The notes: generated by a model from the sequence alone, not told the origin. Positions 8,151-18,421 are shown, counted from the first letter of the stretch. The stretch: 64,000 nt of DNA from Streptomyces violens (GCF_000717745.1 NZ_JOBH01000001.1:372001-436000), one strand, 5' to 3'. Translations and numbers: made by a program.

Positions 8151-10787
8151 TCAGCCCTTCGGCAGGCGCTCCAGCTGGGCGGTGATGCGGACGATGTCCG
8201 CCTCGGCGGTCTCGAGGCGGGTGCGGATCTTGTCCACGACCTTCTCGGGGGCCTTGGCGAGGAACGCTTCGTTGCCGAGCTTGCCGGTGGCCTGCGCCTT
8301 CTCCTTCTCGGCGGCGGCGAGGTCCTTGGCCAGGCGCTTGCGCTCGGCCTCGATGTCGATCGCGCCGGAGAGGTCGAGGGCGACGGTCGCGCCGGCCACC
8401 GGCAGCGAGGCGGTGGCGGCGAAGTCGTCACCGGCGGGCTGCAGGCGGAGCAGCGAGCGCATCGCGGCCTCGTGCGCGGCGAGTGCCGTGCCCGCGAGGT
8501 CGAGCTGGGCCGGGACCCGCTGGCCGGGCTGGAGGCCCTGGTCGGAGCGGAAGCGGCGGACCTCGGTGACGACCTGCTGGACCGTCTCGATCTCCTTCTC
8601 CGCGGCCTGGTCGCGGAAGCCGCTGTCGGCGGGCCAGTCGGCGACGACGACGGACTCCTTGCCCGTGAGCGTGGTCCACAGCGCTTCGGTGACAAAGGGC
8701 ACGATCGGGTGGAGCAGGCGAAGGGTGACGTCGAGGACCTCGCCGAGGACGCGGGCCGAGACCTCGGCGGCACGCCCGCCGCCCATGAAGGTGGTCTTGG
8801 ACAGCTCGACGTACCAGTCGAAGACCTCGTCCCACGCGAAGTGGTAGAGCGCGTCGGAGAGCTTCGCGAACTGGAAGTCGTCGTAGTACGCGTCGACCTC
8901 GGCGACCGTGGCGTTCAGCCGGGAGAGGATCCAGCGGTCCGTCGCCGACATCTCGGCGGGGTCCGGGAGCGGGCCCTCGACGTTCGCGCCGTTCATCAGC
9001 GCGAAGCGGGTGGCGTTCCAGATCTTGTTGGCGAAGTTCCGGGACGCCTGGACCCAGTCCTCGCCGATCGGCACGTCCGTACCGGGGTTGGCGCCGCGGG
9101 CGAGGGTGAAGCGGACGGCGTCGGAGCCGTACTCGTTCATCCAGTCCAGCGGGTCGACGACGTTGCCGAAGGACTTCGACATCTTCTTGCCGCGCTCGTC
9201 GCGGACCAGGCCGGTCAGCGCGATGGTCTTGAACGGCACCTCGCCGTCCATCGCGTACAGGCCGAACATCATCATCCGGGCGACCCAGAAGAAGATGATG
9301 TCGTGGCCGGTGACCAGCACGTCGGTGGAGTAGAACTTCTCCAGGTCCGGGGTCTTCTCGGGCCAGCCCAGGGTCGAGAAGGGCCACAGGCCGGAGGAGA
9401 ACCAGGTGTCCAGGACGTCGGTGTCCTGGGTCCAGCCCTCGCCGGTCGGCGGCTCCTCGTCGGGGCCGACGCAGACGACTTCGCCCTCGGGGCCGTACCA
9501 GACCGGGATGCGGTGGCCCCACCAGAGCTGGCGCGAGATGCACCAGTCGTGCATGTTGTCGACCCAGTCGAAGTAGCGCTTCGACATGTCCTCGGGGTGG
9601 ATCTTCACGCGGCCGTCGCGGACCGCGTCACCGGCGGCCTGCGCGAGCGGGCCGACCTTGACCCACCACTGCATCGACAGTCGCGGCTCGACCGTGGTGC
9701 TGCAGCGCGAGCAGTGGCCCACGGAGTGGGTGTACGGGCGCTTCTCGGCGACGATGCGGCCCTGCTCGCGCAGTGCGGCGACGATCGTGGAGCGCGCCTC
9801 GAAGCGGTCCAGGCCCTCGAAGGGGCCGTGCACGGTGATCACGCCGCGCTCGTCCATGACGGTCATCGACTCCAGGCCGTGGCGCTGGCCGATGGCGAAG
9901 TCGTTGGGGTCGTGGGCGGGGGTCACCTTGACGGCGCCGGTGCCGAACTCCGGGTCGACGTGGGTGTCCGCGACGACGGGGATGGTGCGGTCGGTCAGCG
10001 GGAGCTTGATGCGCTTGCCGACGAGGTGGGCGTAGCGCTCGTCGTCGGGGTGGACGGCGACGGCGGTGTCGCCGAGCATCGTCTCGGCGCGGGTGGTGGC
10101 CACGACGAGGGTCTCGTCGCCCTCGCCGTACTGGATGGAGACGAGCTCGCCGTCGTCCTCCTGGTACTCCACCTCGATGTCGGAGATGGCGGTCAGGCAG
10201 CGCGGGCACCAGTTGATGATGCGCTCGGCGCGGTAGATCAGCTCGTCGTCGTAGAGCCGCTTGAAGATGGTCTGGACGGCCTTGGAGAGGCCCTCGTCCA
10301 TCGTGAAGCGTTCGCGGGACCAGTCGACGCCGTCGCCGAGGCGGCGCATCTGGCCGAGGATCTTGCCGCCGTACTCTTCCTTCCACTGCCACACGCGGTC
10401 GACGAACGCGTCGCGGCCGAGGTCGTGGCGGGACTTGCCCTCCTCGGCGAGCTGCTGCTCGACCTTGTTCTGGGTGGCGATGCCGGCGTGGTCCATGCCG
10501 GGCAGCCAGAGCGCCTCGAAGCCCTGCATGCGCTTGCGGCGGGTGAGGGCGTCCATCAGCGTGTGCTGGAAGGCGTGGCCGAGGTGGAGTGAACCCGTGA
10601 CGTTCGGCGGCGGGATCACGATCGTGTGAGCCGGCTTGTCGCTCTTCGCGTGTGCCTCGAAGTAGCCGCGCTCTACCCAGCGCTCGTACAGCGGCCCCTC
10701 TACGTCGGCCGGCGCGTACTGGGTCGGCAGTTCTGCGGGGGTGCTGTTCGGCCCGGAAGCAGGGCTCTTCTGAGGTGTCTCGGTCAC
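8151..10787 (-). CDS. valS: Valine-tRNA ligase ValS
   Basis: Charges tRNA-Val with valine and proofreads threonine in its editing domain. The 878-residue protein has the class I signatures HLGH (68-71, in [12 protein letters not shown]) and KMSKS (about residue 535, in [10 protein letters not shown]), plus the valyl-specific anticodon domain. The C-terminal coiled-coil arm is rich in Ala, Glu and Lys, with [19 protein letters not shown] at 10787 is preferred because the preceding frame is not conserved-looking and typical streptomycete ValS begins near TETPQ. I saw no T-box leader upstream. Confidence 0.97.
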   Translation of the reverse strand: MTETPQKSPASGPNSTPAELPTQYAPADVEGPLYERWVERGYFEAHAKSDKPAHTIVIPPPNVTGSLHLGHAFQHTLMDALTRRKRMQGFEALWLPGMDHAGIATQNKVEQQLAEEGKSRHDLGRDAFVDRVWQWKEEYGGKILGQMRRLGDGVDWSRERFTMDEGLSKAVQTIFKRLYDDELIYRAERIINWCPRCLTAISDIEVEYQEDDGELVSIQYGEGDETLVVATTRAETMLGDTAVAVHPDDERYAHLVGKRIKLPLTDRTIPVVADTHVDPEFGTGAVKVTPAHDPNDFAIGQRHGLESMTVMDERGVITVHGPFEGLDRFEARSTIVAALREQGRIVAEKRPYTHSVGHCSRCSTTVEPRLSMQWWVKVGPLAQAAGDAVRDGRVKIHPEDMSKRYFDWVDNMHDWCISRQLWWGHRIPVWYGPEGEVVCVGPDEEPPTGEGWTQDTDVLDTWFSSGLWPFSTLGWPEKTPDLEKFYSTDVLVTGHDIIFFWVARMMMFGLYAMDGEVPFKTIALTGLVRDERGKKMSKSFGNVVDPLDWMNEYGSDAVRFTLARGANPGTDVPIGEDWVQASRNFANKIWNATRFALMNGANVEGPLPDPAEMSATDRWILSRLNATVAEVDAYYDDFQFAKLSDALYHFAWDEVFDWYVELSKTTFMGGGRAAEVSARVLGEVLDVTLRLLHPIVPFVTEALWTTLTGKESVVVADWPADSGFRDQAAEKEIETVQQVVTEVRRFRSDQGLQPGQRVPAQLDLAGTALAAHEAAMRSLLRLQPAGDDFAATASLPVAGATVALDLSGAIDIEAERKRLAKDLAAAEKEKAQATGKLGNEAFLAKAPEKVVDKIRTRLETAEADIVRITAQLERLPKG

Positions 10788-10927
10788 GACGCTCAGTGTA
10801 CGGGCGCGCATGTCGCAGTCTCGAATCGGTTTGGCCCCCGAGGCATCAGTGACGCCTGGTGTCGTACAGGATGTGAGCAACGCATAAAGCTGTCCGTTGT
10901 TCTGTTGTCACGAGGGGAAACCGCTCC

Positions 10928-11911
10928 ATGAGCTACAACCAGCCGCCACCCGGCCCTTACGGGCAGCCGCAGCAGCCGGGGCCGTACGGTCAGCCGCAGC
11001 CGCCGCAGGGCCCGCAGCCGGGGTACGGCTACCCGCAGCAGGGCGGCCCGGTGCCCCCGCAGCAGGGTTACGGCGGTCAGCCCCAGGCGCCCTACGGACA
11101 GCCCCCGCAGCAGCCTTACGGACAGCCGCAGCAGGCTCCCCAGCAGCAGCCTTACGGACAGCAGGCGCCGTACGGGCAGCCGCAGGCCCCGTACGGTCAG
11201 CAGCAGCCGGGCCAGTTCCCGCAGCAGGCCCCCTACGGCCAGCAGCCGCAGTACGGCCAGGTTCCGCCGCCCCCGCCCGCCGGCGGCAGCGGCAAGGGCA
11301 AGAAGATCGCGCTGATCGTCGGTGCCGTCGTGGTCGTGGCCGCGATCGCGGGCGGCGCGATCGCCGTGTTCGGCGGGGGCGGCGGCCTGGAGAACGACGG
11401 CCCGCACAAGCTCACGACGCCGGGCACGGCGGCCGGGTACAAGCTGGTGCCGGGCTCGGGGCGGACCTCCGCCGGCAAGGACGGCATGTCCAAGAACCTG
11501 CCGATGAAGGACCCGACCTCGGTACAGGGCGTCTACGCGCCCGGTCTCGAACCGAAGAACGGCCTGGTGCTGCAGGGCTCCTACGGCACGATGGATGACC
11601 CGGGCACGGCGCTGGACGCCTTCTTCCTGTACATGCAGAAGCAGGCCACCAAGGACGGCAGCGACGCGGAGCTGGTGGGCGCGCCCGAGGAGTTCACGCC
11701 CGAGGGCGGCGAGGGCGCGCTGGTGAAGTGCCAGACGGCCAAGGCCAAGGAGCCGAAGCCGGGCGAGGTCTCGGAGGTGCCGATCTGCGCCTGGGCGGAC
11801 TACAGCACCTTCGGCGTCGTCATGCCGGGCGAGAAGAACACGGCGCGCGACCTGGAGTCCGCGGCCGATCTGCTCGGCAAGGTCCGCAAGGACGTCCGCG
11901 AGAAGAAGTGA
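10928..11911 (+). CDS. Gln/Pro/Tyr/Gly-rich single-pass membrane protein
   Basis: A 327-residue protein in three parts. Residues 1-120 are a low-complexity cytoplasmic tail built from repeated PYGQPQ/QAPYGQ units. A single transmembrane helix follows at about 126-150 (IALIVGAVVVVAAIAGGAIAV). The remaining 175 residues should lie outside the membrane and contain two Cys that could form a disulfide. Such PYGQ-rich proteins are frequent in actinobacteria; the repeats may mediate protein contacts, but no enzymatic domain was recognised. The start follows GAGGGG with a usable spacer. It is divergent from valS and convergent with clpX. Function unknown. Confidence 0.85.
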   Translation: MSYNQPPPGPYGQPQQPGPYGQPQPPQGPQPGYGYPQQGGPVPPQQGYGGQPQAPYGQPPQQPYGQPQQAPQQQPYGQQAPYGQPQAPYGQQQPGQFPQQAPYGQQPQYGQVPPPPPAGGSGKGKKIALIVGAVVVVAAIAGGAIAVFGGGGGLENDGPHKLTTPGTAAGYKLVPGSGRTSAGKDGMSKNLPMKDPTSVQGVYAPGLEPKNGLVLQGSYGTMDDPGTALDAFFLYMQKQATKDGSDAELVGAPEEFTPEGGEGALVKCQTAKAKEPKPGEVSEVPICAWADYSTFGVVMPGEKNTARDLESAADLLGKVRKDVREKK

Positions 11912-11963
11912 CCCCGCGGGCCTCGGCCGCGGAGCGGTGACAACAGAGCGGTGACACGAAGAA

Positions 11964-11993
11964 GGGGGCTCCCGGCCGGTGCCGGGAGCCCCC
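11964..11993. terminator. Bidirectional terminator between membrane protein gene and clpX
   Basis: The perfect 13-base stem GGGGGCTCCCGGC / GCCGGGAGCCCCC with a four-base loop CGGT sits between two convergent genes. It can serve both strands. Confidence 0.88.
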
Positions 11994-12015
11994 TCTCGTC
12001 TGTCCGCAGTGCGGG

Positions 12016-13305
12016 CTACGCGCTCTTCTCGTGGTGCTCGCCCGACTCGCCGCCGCGGTTGCGCGGGACCAGCGTCGGGTTCACGTTCGAGTGAACGGCC
12101 TCCTCGGTGATGACGACGCGGGCGACGTCCTTGCGGGACGGCACCTCGTACATCACCGACTGGAGCACCTCCTCCATGATCGCGCGCAGACCACGGGCGC
12201 CCGTGCCGCGCAGGATCGCCTGGTCGGCGATGGCCTCCAGCGCCGGGCGGTCGAAGTCGAGCTCGACCCCGTCCAGTTCGAAGAGCCGCTGGTACTGCTT
12301 GACCAGCGCGTTCTTCGGCTCCATCAGGATCTGCAGGAGCGCCTCGCGGTCGAGGTTGTGCACCGAGGTGATCACGGGGAGGCGGCCGATGAACTCGGGG
12401 ATCATCCCGAACTTCACCAGGTCCTCCGGCATGACCTCCTGGAACTGGTCCTTGGACTCGATCTCGCGCTTGGAGCGGATCGTCGCGCCGAAGCCGATGC
12501 CCTTGGCGCCGGCCCGGGACTCGATGATCTTCTCCAGGCCCGCGAACGCGCCGCCCACGATGAACAGCACGTTCGTCGTGTCGATCTGGATGAATTCCTG
12601 GTGCGGGTGCTTCCGGCCGCCCTGCGGCGGGACCGAGGCGGTGGTGCCCTCCAGGATCTTCAGCAGGGCCTGCTGGACGCCCTCGCCGGAGACATCGCGG
12701 GTGATCGAGGGGTTCTCGCTCTTGCGGGCGACCTTGTCGATCTCGTCGATGTAGATGATGCCCGTCTCGGCCTTCTTGACGTCGTAGTCGGCGGCCTGGA
12801 TGAGCTTGAGGAGGATGTTCTCCACGTCCTCGCCGACGTACCCCGCCTCCGTCAGCGCCGTCGCGTCGGCGATGGCGAACGGGACGTTCAGCATCCGGGC
12901 GAGCGTCTGCGCGAGCAGCGTCTTGCCGGAGCCGGTCGGGCCGAGCAGCAGGATGTTGGACTTGGACAGTTCGATGCCCTCGTCATTGCCGCGCGCTCCG
13001 CCGTTCTCGCCCGCCTGCACCCGCTTGTAGTGGTTGTAGACGGCGACCGAGAGCGCCTTCTTCGCGGCCTCCTGGCCTACGACGTAGCCCTCCAGGAACT
13101 CGTAGATCTCCCGGGGCTTGGGCAGTTCCTCCCAACGCACCTCGGAGGTCTCGGCGAGCTCCTCCTCGATGATTTCGTTGCAGAGGTCGATGCACTCGTC
13201 GCAGATGTACACACCAGGACCCGCGATGAGCTTCTTCACCTGCTTCTGGCTCTTCCCGCAGAACGAGCACTTGAGCAGGTCGCCGCCGTCACCGATGCGT
13301 GCCAC
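12016..13305 (-). CDS. clpX: ATP-dependent Clp protease ATP-binding subunit ClpX
   Basis: AAA+ unfoldase that recognises tagged substrates and threads them into the ClpP peptidase chamber. The 429-residue protein is full length. It has an N-terminal four-Cys zinc domain (C13, C16, C35, C38), Walker A GPTGSGKT (122-129), Walker [10 protein letters not shown], and the pore and sensor regions up to [13 protein letters not shown]. An IGF-type loop for docking on ClpP is present in [10 protein letters not shown]. The GTG start at 13305 is preceded by a purine-rich GGGGAA. It lies downstream of clpP1-clpP2 on the same strand but is separated by 174 bases, so it may have its own promoter. Confidence 0.97.
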   Translation of the reverse strand: MARIGDGGDLLKCSFCGKSQKQVKKLIAGPGVYICDECIDLCNEIIEEELAETSEVRWEELPKPREIYEFLEGYVVGQEAAKKALSVAVYNHYKRVQAGENGGARGNDEGIELSKSNILLLGPTGSGKTLLAQTLARMLNVPFAIADATALTEAGYVGEDVENILLKLIQAADYDVKKAETGIIYIDEIDKVARKSENPSITRDVSGEGVQQALLKILEGTTASVPPQGGRKHPHQEFIQIDTTNVLFIVGGAFAGLEKIIESRAGAKGIGFGATIRSKREIESKDQFQEVMPEDLVKFGMIPEFIGRLPVITSVHNLDREALLQILMEPKNALVKQYQRLFELDGVELDFDRPALEAIADQAILRGTGARGLRAIMEEVLQSVMYEVPSRKDVARVVITEEAVHSNVNPTLVPRNRGGESGEHHEKSA

Positions 13306-13479
13306 GAGGTGCTTCCCCTTCGCCTGGGATCCGCATTGCTCCTACGGACCCGGGTGCTTGCCTATCGACGGTACCTTGCCGGGCCCCCGCTGCGGGCCCC
13401 CCTTGAACCGACTCGGCCGACTCGGTACAAGGGGGAGCCACTCCGGCTCAAGTCGCGACCAGCGCGATCAATCGAACGG

Positions 13480-14133
13480 TCAAACCGAAACGGAACTCTT
13501 CCGGGTCGACACGATCTGGTCCACAAGACCGTACGCGAGGGACTCCTCTGCCGTAAGAATCTTGTCGCGCTCAATGTCGTCGCGGATCTTCTCGATCGGC
13601 GTGGTGGAGTGCTTGGCCAGCATCTCCTCGAGCTGCGTGCGCATGCGCAGGATCTCGTTGGCGGCGATCTCCAGGTCGGAGACCTGGCCGCGGCCCGTCT
13701 CGCTGTACGGCTGGTGGATCAGGATGCGGGCGTTGGGCAGCGCCATCCGCTTGCCGGGGGTGCCGGCCGCGAGCAGCACGGCGGCGGCGGAGGCCGCCTG
13801 GCCCATGCACACGGTCTGGATGTCCGGCTTCACGAACTGCATCGTGTCGTAGATCGCGGTGAGCGCCGTGAAGGAGCCGCCGGGCGAGTTGATGTAGATG
13901 GAGATGTCGCGGTCGGGGTCCATCGACTCCAGGCACAGGAGCTGCGCCATGACGTCGTTGGCGGACGCGTCGTCGATCTGCACGCCGAGGAAGATCACGC
14001 GCTCCTCGAAGAGCTTCGCGTACGGGTCGTACTCCCGGACGCCCTGCGAGGTGCGCTCGACGAAGCGCGGAACGATGTAGCGCGACTCGGCCTGAGGGCC
14101 CTCGTACAGGCCGCTGCCGGAGAAGTTGTTCAT
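13480..14133 (-). CDS. clpP2: ATP-dependent Clp protease proteolytic subunit ClpP2
   Basis: Second proteolytic subunit of the streptomycete Clp system, forming a mixed tetradecamer with ClpP1. With the start used here (ATG 14133, [12 protein letters not shown], with AGGACGG 11 bases upstream) it is 217 residues. Ser115 in GQAASAAAV, His140 in LIHQPYS and an Asp near 185 form the catalytic triad. Upstream in-frame TTG and GTG codons would add up to ten residues, so the start is not settled. It follows clpP1 by 69 bases on the same strand and is surely co-transcribed. Confidence 0.95.
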   Translation of the reverse strand: MNNFSGSGLYEGPQAESRYIVPRFVERTSQGVREYDPYAKLFEERVIFLGVQIDDASANDVMAQLLCLESMDPDRDISIYINSPGGSFTALTAIYDTMQFVKPDIQTVCMGQAASAAAVLLAAGTPGKRMALPNARILIHQPYSETGRGQVSDLEIAANEILRMRTQLEEMLAKHSTTPIEKIRDDIERDKILTAEESLAYGLVDQIVSTRKSSVSV

Positions 14134-14202
14134 CTGGGTGTTCACCGTCCTGGTGGCGATCAAGTGGGCTGGGGTCGGCTGCGGGGTGAGTGGACCGGGC
14201 CG

Positions 14203-14817
14203 TCAGGCGCCGGTGCCGCCCCCGCCCGGGACGCCGGCGGCGGAGCCCATGACGTCGTCGATGAGGCCGTACGCCTTGGCCTCGTCGGCCGAGAACCAGC
14301 GGTCGCGGTCCGAGTCGCGGGTGATCTGCTCGACGGTCTGGCCGGTGTGGAAGGCGGTCAGCTCCGCCATCCGCTTCTTGGTGTGCAGCAGCCGCTCGGC
14401 GTGGATCTTGATGTCCGACGCGGAGCCCGCCAGGCCCGCGGAGGGCTGGTGGATCAGGATCTCGGCGTTCGGCAGCGCGAAGCGCTTGCCCGGGGTGCCG
14501 GCACTCAGCAGGAACTGGCCCATCGAGGCCGCGAGGCCCATGGCGATGGTGACCACGTCGTTCTTGATGTACTGCATCGTGTCGTAGATCGCCATGCCGG
14601 CCGAGATCGAGCCGCCCGGGGAGTTGATGTAGAGGTAGATGTCCTTCTCCGGCTCCGCGGCCAGGAGGAGCAGCTGCGCGGTGATCTTGTTGGCGATGTC
14701 GTCGTCGACCGGCTGGCCGAGGAAGATGATCCGCTCGCCGAGCAGCCGGTTGTAGACCTGGTCGCCGAGGCCACCGAAGGTCGGCTCAGCGGCGGCGGAA
14801 GGCATCGGGATCGTCAC
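14203..14817 (-). CDS. clpP1: ATP-dependent Clp protease proteolytic subunit ClpP1
   Basis: First gene of the clpP1-clpP2 operon. The 204-residue serine peptidase has Ser98 in GLAASMGQF, His123 in LIHQPSAGL and the conserved [11 protein letters not shown] region that holds the catalytic Asp. The C-terminus ends in a Gly-rich GGGGTGA tail. The start is GTG 14817 ([10 protein letters not shown]), preceded by AGGTGG; an ATG four codons on is an alternative. In Streptomyces this operon is activated by ClgR, and a matching operator is visible upstream at 14990-15003. Confidence 0.96.
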   Translation of the reverse strand: MTIPMPSAAAEPTFGGLGDQVYNRLLGERIIFLGQPVDDDIANKITAQLLLLAAEPEKDIYLYINSPGGSISAGMAIYDTMQYIKNDVVTIAMGLAASMGQFLLSAGTPGKRFALPNAEILIHQPSAGLAGSASDIKIHAERLLHTKKRMAELTAFHTGQTVEQITRDSDRDRWFSADEAKAYGLIDDVMGSAAGVPGGGGTGA

Positions 14818-15150
14818 GTGTCCACCTGCTCGTTGTCGGACGGCTTTTCAGGACCGTCTCAGCGTCGTCGTCTGGGGCGCGGGACCCGGCGCCGTGTTGG
14901 TGCCCCGGCGCGGTGTCGGAAAGTCCCCTGCCCACGTATCTACGGACCCTAACGCGCTGGTCGGCGGGCGCCATCCCGCATCGAGAACTGTTCGCTCTGA
15001 GCGCAGGTGCCCGGGGGCTGCCGGGGCCGGGGGGACACGCCGGTACGCGACGGGCCCGGACCACGCGCGTGTGCGCGGTCCGGGCCCGTACGCCGACGTG
15101 CTGCGGCGGCTGCGGGAGCCGCCTCGGCCGGTCGGAACCGGCCGGGGGAC
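14818..15150. other. Upstream control region of clpP1 / 3' flank of tig
   Basis: This 333-base non-coding stretch lies between the tig stop and the clpP1 start. It holds the ClgR-type operator at 14990-15003 and, on the minus strand, a -10-like TAGGGT at 14951-14946. A GC-rich stretch near 15100-15150 next to the tig stop could form hairpins. No small gene was convincing. Confidence 0.6.
14990..15003. promoter_or_regulatory. ClgR operator upstream of clpP1P2
   Basis: GTTCGC (14990-14995), five bases TCTGA, then GCG (15001-15003) reproduces the published ClgR box GTTCGC-N5-GCG. ClgR is the Xre-type activator of clpP1P2, clpC and lon in Streptomyces and is itself a Clp substrate. The site lies about 170 bases upstream of the clpP1 start codon. 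It is seen directly in the sequence; binding is inferred from the known motif. Confidence 0.85.
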
Positions 15151-16563
15151 TTACTTGGCCTCGTCCTCGGCCTGCTCGTCCTTGGCCTCGGCGGCCTCGG
15201 CGGTGGCCTCCTCGACGGACTCGGCGGCCTGGACGGTCTCGGCCGTCTCGTCCTCGTCGTCCAGGTCGACGACCTCACCGTTGGTGTCCTTGACCGTGGC
15301 GGCCTCGACGACGACCGCGAGGGCCTTGCCGCGGGCGACCTCGCCGACGAGCATCGGCACCTGGCCGCCCTCGACGACGGCCTGCGCGAACTGGTCGGGG
15401 GACATGCCGGAGGACTGCGCGCGGCGCATGAGGTGCTCGGTGAGCTCCTCCTGGCTGACGTTCAGCTTCTCCTTGTTGACCAGCTCGTCGAGGACGAACT
15501 GGGTCTTGATGCCCTTCTCGGCCTGCTCCTTGGTCTCGGCGTCGAACTCTTCCTCGGTCTTGCCCTGGATCTCCAGGTACTTGGCGAGGTCGAGGCCCAT
15601 CTGGCCGAGCTGGTGGTTCACGAGGTTGTGCTTGCGGGTCTCGATCTCGTCCGCGAGCAGCTTCTCGGGGATCGGGACCTCGACGAGCTCGAGCAGCTCC
15701 TCCAGGACCTTCTCCTGGGCCTGGGTGGCCTGGTCGTACTTCTTCATCTGCGCGAGGCGCTTGCGGCTGTCGTCCTTGAGCTCGTCAAGGGTGTCGAACT
15801 CGCTCGCGAGCTGCGCGAAGTCGTCGTCCAGCGCGGGCAGTTCCTTGGCCTTGACCTCGGTCACCTTGACAGTGACCTCGGACTCCTTGCCCGCGGCGGA
15901 GCCGCCCTTGAGCTCGGAGGTGAAGGTGGCCTCGCCGCCGGCCTCCAGGCCCGTGACGGCCTCGTCGATGCCGTCCAGCAGCTCGCCGGAGCCGATGGTG
16001 TAGCTGACGCCCTCGGCGACGCCGTCCTCCAGGACCTCGCCGTCGACCTTGGCCTGCAGGTCGATCGTCACGACGTCGCCCTCGGCGGCGGCGCGCTCGA
16101 CGACGGAGGTGGAGGCGAAGCGCTCACGGAGCTGCTCGACCGACTTCTCGACGTCCTCGTCCGACACCTCGATGGCGTCGACCTCGACCTCGATGCCGGA
16201 GTAGTCCGGGATCTCCAGGGCCGGGCGGATGTCCACCTCGGCGGTGAAGGCCAGCAGCTCGCCGTCCTTCAGCTCGGTGATGTCCACCTCGGGCTGGCCG
16301 AGGACGTTGAGCTCACCCTCGTTGACCGCCTCGGTGTAGAACTTCGGGAGCGCGTCGTTGACGGCCTCCTCCAGCACCGCACCGCGGCCGAACCGCTGGT
16401 CGATCACGCGGGCCGGGATCTTGCCCTGGCGGAAGCCCTTCACCGTGACCTGCTGGTTGATCTTCTTGTACGCCGCGTCGAGGCTGGGCTTGAGCTCCTC
16501 GAAGGGCACCTCGACAGTGAGCCGAACCCGGGTCGGGTTCAGGGTCTCCACGGCGCTCTTCAC
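15151..16563 (-). CDS. tig: Trigger factor, ribosome-associated chaperone and PPIase
   Basis: Binds nascent chains at the ribosome exit tunnel and catalyses prolyl isomerisation. The 470-residue protein has the ribosome-binding domain with [19 protein letters not shown] (including the GFRxGK-type signature), a central FKBP-like domain ([21 protein letters not shown]), and a long helical C-terminal domain. It ends in a very acidic Ala/Glu/Asp tail. GTG 16563 is the start: it follows an excellent AGGAGA and opens with [19 protein letters not shown], as in other family members. The reading frame is open much further upstream, but that part is not trigger factor. The tail and the adjacent clp genes suit a proteostasis locus. 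Confidence 0.97.
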   Translation of the reverse strand: MKSAVETLNPTRVRLTVEVPFEELKPSLDAAYKKINQQVTVKGFRQGKIPARVIDQRFGRGAVLEEAVNDALPKFYTEAVNEGELNVLGQPEVDITELKDGELLAFTAEVDIRPALEIPDYSGIEVEVDAIEVSDEDVEKSVEQLRERFASTSVVERAAAEGDVVTIDLQAKVDGEVLEDGVAEGVSYTIGSGELLDGIDEAVTGLEAGGEATFTSELKGGSAAGKESEVTVKVTEVKAKELPALDDDFAQLASEFDTLDELKDDSRKRLAQMKKYDQATQAQEKVLEELLELVEVPIPEKLLADEIETRKHNLVNHQLGQMGLDLAKYLEIQGKTEEEFDAETKEQAEKGIKTQFVLDELVNKEKLNVSQEELTEHLMRRAQSSGMSPDQFAQAVVEGGQVPMLVGEVARGKALAVVVEAATVKDTNGEVVDLDDEDETAETVQAAESVEEATAEAAEAKDEQAEDEAK

Positions 16564-16821
16564 GGTTCGGTCTCCTTGGGGCTGACTTCTGGGGTTCTGC
16601 TGGAAGATCCCCCGGCCTTCGAGACGCGCGTGGCGTATCGGGCCCGGCGGATCGCGCCCGGTAGACCTGAAAAAGAGGGCACACGGACGCGCAGCTTGCA
16701 TAGTAACCGCAAGCACGACGCGCCCCACAATGCGATCTTGGGAACGCCTGTCCGGGCAGGCCGGACAGGCGGCCCCCAGGGCTGGTGATGCGATCATGAG
16801 GATGGCTGGAAAGCCGCATGA

Positions 16822-16898
16822 TGGTCGGGGTGGCCGGATTCGAACCGACGACCTTCCGCTCCCAAAGCGGACGCGCTACCAAGCTGCGCCACACCCCG
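16822..16898 (-). tRNA. tRNA-Pro (anticodon TGG), CCA encoded
   Basis: On the minus strand a full cloverleaf is readable. The acceptor is CGGGGTG with CACCCCG, the D-arm GCGC..GCGC, and the anticodon stem TCCGC/GCGGA around loop TTTGGGA (anticodon TGG). The T-arm is GTCGG TTCGAAT CCGGC. The discriminator A is at 16825 and the CCA end is encoded at 16824-16822. It is transcribed towards tig. Confidence 0.97.
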
Positions 16899-17037
16899 TC
16901 GGTGCGACACGTAGGGTACATGGCCGCAGGCCATGCGGCTGCCAGTTATCCGAGGGACGAGTGGGGTGTGCGGCGGACCGCCTCGACCCGCTACGATGCT
17001 CACCGTGCCGGAGGCCGCTCGACGGTCCACGGCGCAT

Positions 17038-17111
17038 GCGGGCGTAGCTCAATGGTAGAGCCCTAGTCTTCCAAACTAGCTACGCGGGTTCGATTCCCGT
17101 CGCCCGCTCCA
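17038..17111 (+). tRNA. tRNA-Gly (anticodon TCC), CCA encoded
   Basis: The acceptor GCGGGCG pairs with CGCCCGC (17101-17107). The D-arm is GCTC..GAGC, and the anticodon stem CTAGT/ACTAG encloses CTTCCAA (anticodon TCC). The T-loop TTCGATT is intact. CCA is encoded at 17109-17111. It is divergent from tRNA-Pro, 139 bases away. Confidence 0.97.
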
Positions 17112-17117
17112 CGTCGG

Positions 17118-17155
17118 AAGGCCCGGCCGCGCGCAGGACAGCGCGGCCGGGCCTT
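17118..17155 (+). terminator. Terminator hairpin of tRNA-Gly
   Basis: The perfect 15-base stem AAGGCCCGGCCGCGC / GCGCGGCCGGGCCTT with an eight-base loop begins seven bases after the encoded CCA end. Confidence 0.85.
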
Positions 17156-17231
17156 CGGCGTATCCGGGGGCACGCGGCGCCGGGGCGCCCAAGGGGCGTA
17201 CGCGGGCGGGCCGGCTGGCTAGGGTGCGGGC

Positions 17232-17600
17232 ATGGAGATCTGGGTGAACCCCGCGTGTTCGAAGTGCCGGTCCGCTGTGGAGCTGCTGGACGAGGAGGGC
17301 GCGCAGTACACCGTGCGCCGCTACCTGGAGGACCCGCCGAGCGCGGCGGAGCTGCGGGCGGTCCTGGAGCGGCTCGGGCTGGAGCCGTGGGACATCACGC
17401 GCACGCAGGAGGCCGCGGCCAAGGAGCTGGGCCTGAAGGACTGGGAGCGGACCGCGGACGCGCGGGAGCGCTGGATCGAGGCGCTGGCCGCGCACCCCAA
17501 GCTGATCCAGCGGCCGATCATCACCGCGGACGACGGCAGTGCCGTGGTGGGCCGCAGCGAGGAGTCCGTACGGGACGCGCTGGGCCGCGGCGGGCGCTGA
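17232..17600 (+). CDS. ArsC/Spx-family reductase (arsenate reductase-like)
   Basis: A 122-residue thioredoxin-fold protein. It opens MEIWVNPACSKCRSAVELL, with Cys9 and Cys12 as the presumed redox cysteines, and continues with the family region WDITRTQEAAAKELGLKDW and IQRPIITADDG. ArsC-family enzymes reduce arsenate with glutaredoxin or mycothiol, but many stand-alone members have no proven link to arsenic. No arsenite pump or ArsR lies nearby, so a general redox role is equally possible. It is a single gene directly after tRNA-Gly. Confidence 0.85.
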   Translation: MEIWVNPACSKCRSAVELLDEEGAQYTVRRYLEDPPSAAELRAVLERLGLEPWDITRTQEAAAKELGLKDWERTADARERWIEALAAHPKLIQRPIITADDGSAVVGRSEESVRDALGRGGR

Positions 17601-17666
17601 GCGACGCGCGTACGGAGCGAGCGGCGCCGGGCCGCGGGGAGCCGGTCCGGTGCCCGTTCGCGGTGG

Positions 17667-17861
17667 TCAGAAGGTGATGTTGTTGATCGTGTCCGCGACG
17701 GAGTTGAAGAACCTGTTGACGGACGGGGCTATGCCGGTGGACGCGAGGAAGAAGCCGAAGAGTATGGCGACGAGCGCGGGTCCCCACTTCAAGGTCTTGT
17801 TGCGGAGCAACACGATCAAGATGATCGCCAACAGCAGCACCACAGACAGCGAAAGTTCCAC
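17667..17861 (-). CDS. Small conserved-looking membrane protein
   Basis: A 64-residue peptide starting GTG at 17861. The first 19 residues form a hydrophobic helix rich in Leu, Ile and Val (ELSLSVVLLLAIILIVLL). A short basic linker NKTLKWG and a second hydrophobic segment (ALVAILFGFFLASTGI) follow. It ends in a polar tail with several Asn. Codon usage fits a real gene and two membrane helices are clear. I do not recognise the family. It is convergent with the ArsC-like gene. Confidence 0.65.
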   Translation of the reverse strand: MELSLSVVLLLAIILIVLLRNKTLKWGPALVAILFGFFLASTGIAPSVNRFFNSVADTINNITF

Positions 17862-18421
17862 AACTGATCACACCCTTGGTCGGAATGCCACACCGGCCCT
17901 GGAAGCATGCAGCCGCGCACACCCCCGCCAGCACCCATCGTGCCACCAACTGTCTTCCCGGTGGAGACGAGTGACGAATCATCGGCCAAGGCTTTACGCA
18001 CTTCCCGTGCCCCTATGCCTTCAGGTCAGCTCTCCGGCACCGGCCCGCGCAGGGCATTGAAGCAGTCCCCCGGCGACCCCCGATTCGGCCTGATCATTTC
18101 CGTCGGGCGGGATTCCGCTGTCGCGCGTATACCCACCTCACGCCCGCGAATTCGAATTCCGGGGACATGATTTCGTGAGCCGCACCACTCGAACGAACCA
18201 TCACAGAGTGGGACATTCCCTCCGGGCCGTTCGCGCCGCCTATGCCCCGATTAGTCGGGATGATTCCGTACAGAACGGGCGCTCAGCAGCCAGCAGACGG
18301 CCCGGACAAGAACGGCCGGATCTTCTCGCCTACCCGTCATCTCCGCGGGTAGCTGCAGAAATAGCCGGGAAATAAGAAGACGGTTTTACGCAATCTCCGG
18401 TTCACCACTAAGGTGCCTCAG
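17862..18421. other. 560-base region without recognised gene
   Basis: Less GC-rich than its flanks. Short open frames on both strands have no plausible start context or protein character. Visible elements are GAATTCGAATTC (18148-18159) and the inverted repeat CCCGA-TTAG-TCGGG (18246-18259), whose core also occurs at 52330-52341. It probably holds promoters for the small membrane protein (minus) and the acyltransferase (plus). Confidence 0.5.
18246..18259. promoter_or_regulatory. Inverted repeat CCCGA-N4-TCGGG, shared motif copy 1
   Basis: A perfect five-base inverted repeat around TTAG. Its core CCGATTAGTCGG is the exact reverse complement of CCGACTAATCGG upstream of the hexosaminidase gene at 52330. 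It lies about 165 bases before the acyltransferase start. Possible operator; binding protein unknown. Confidence 0.4.

Noticed and set aside
8016..10592. 858-residue open frame opposite valS
   Set aside because: It is fully antisense to the clear valS gene. Its composition (Val/Leu/Gly/Ala/Arg) is what reverse reading of high-GC codons gives, with no start context or domain.
10788..10927. T-box leader for valS
   Set aside because: The gap to the divergent gene is only 140 bases, and no T-box core sequence or specifier stem was found.
12031..14952. 973-residue open frame opposite clpX-clpP2-clpP1
   Set aside because: It spans three certain genes on the other strand and has typical high-GC shadow composition.
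17907..18375. Small open frames in the 560-base gene-free region
   Set aside because: No ribosome binding sites, shadow-like composition and no membrane or domain character.
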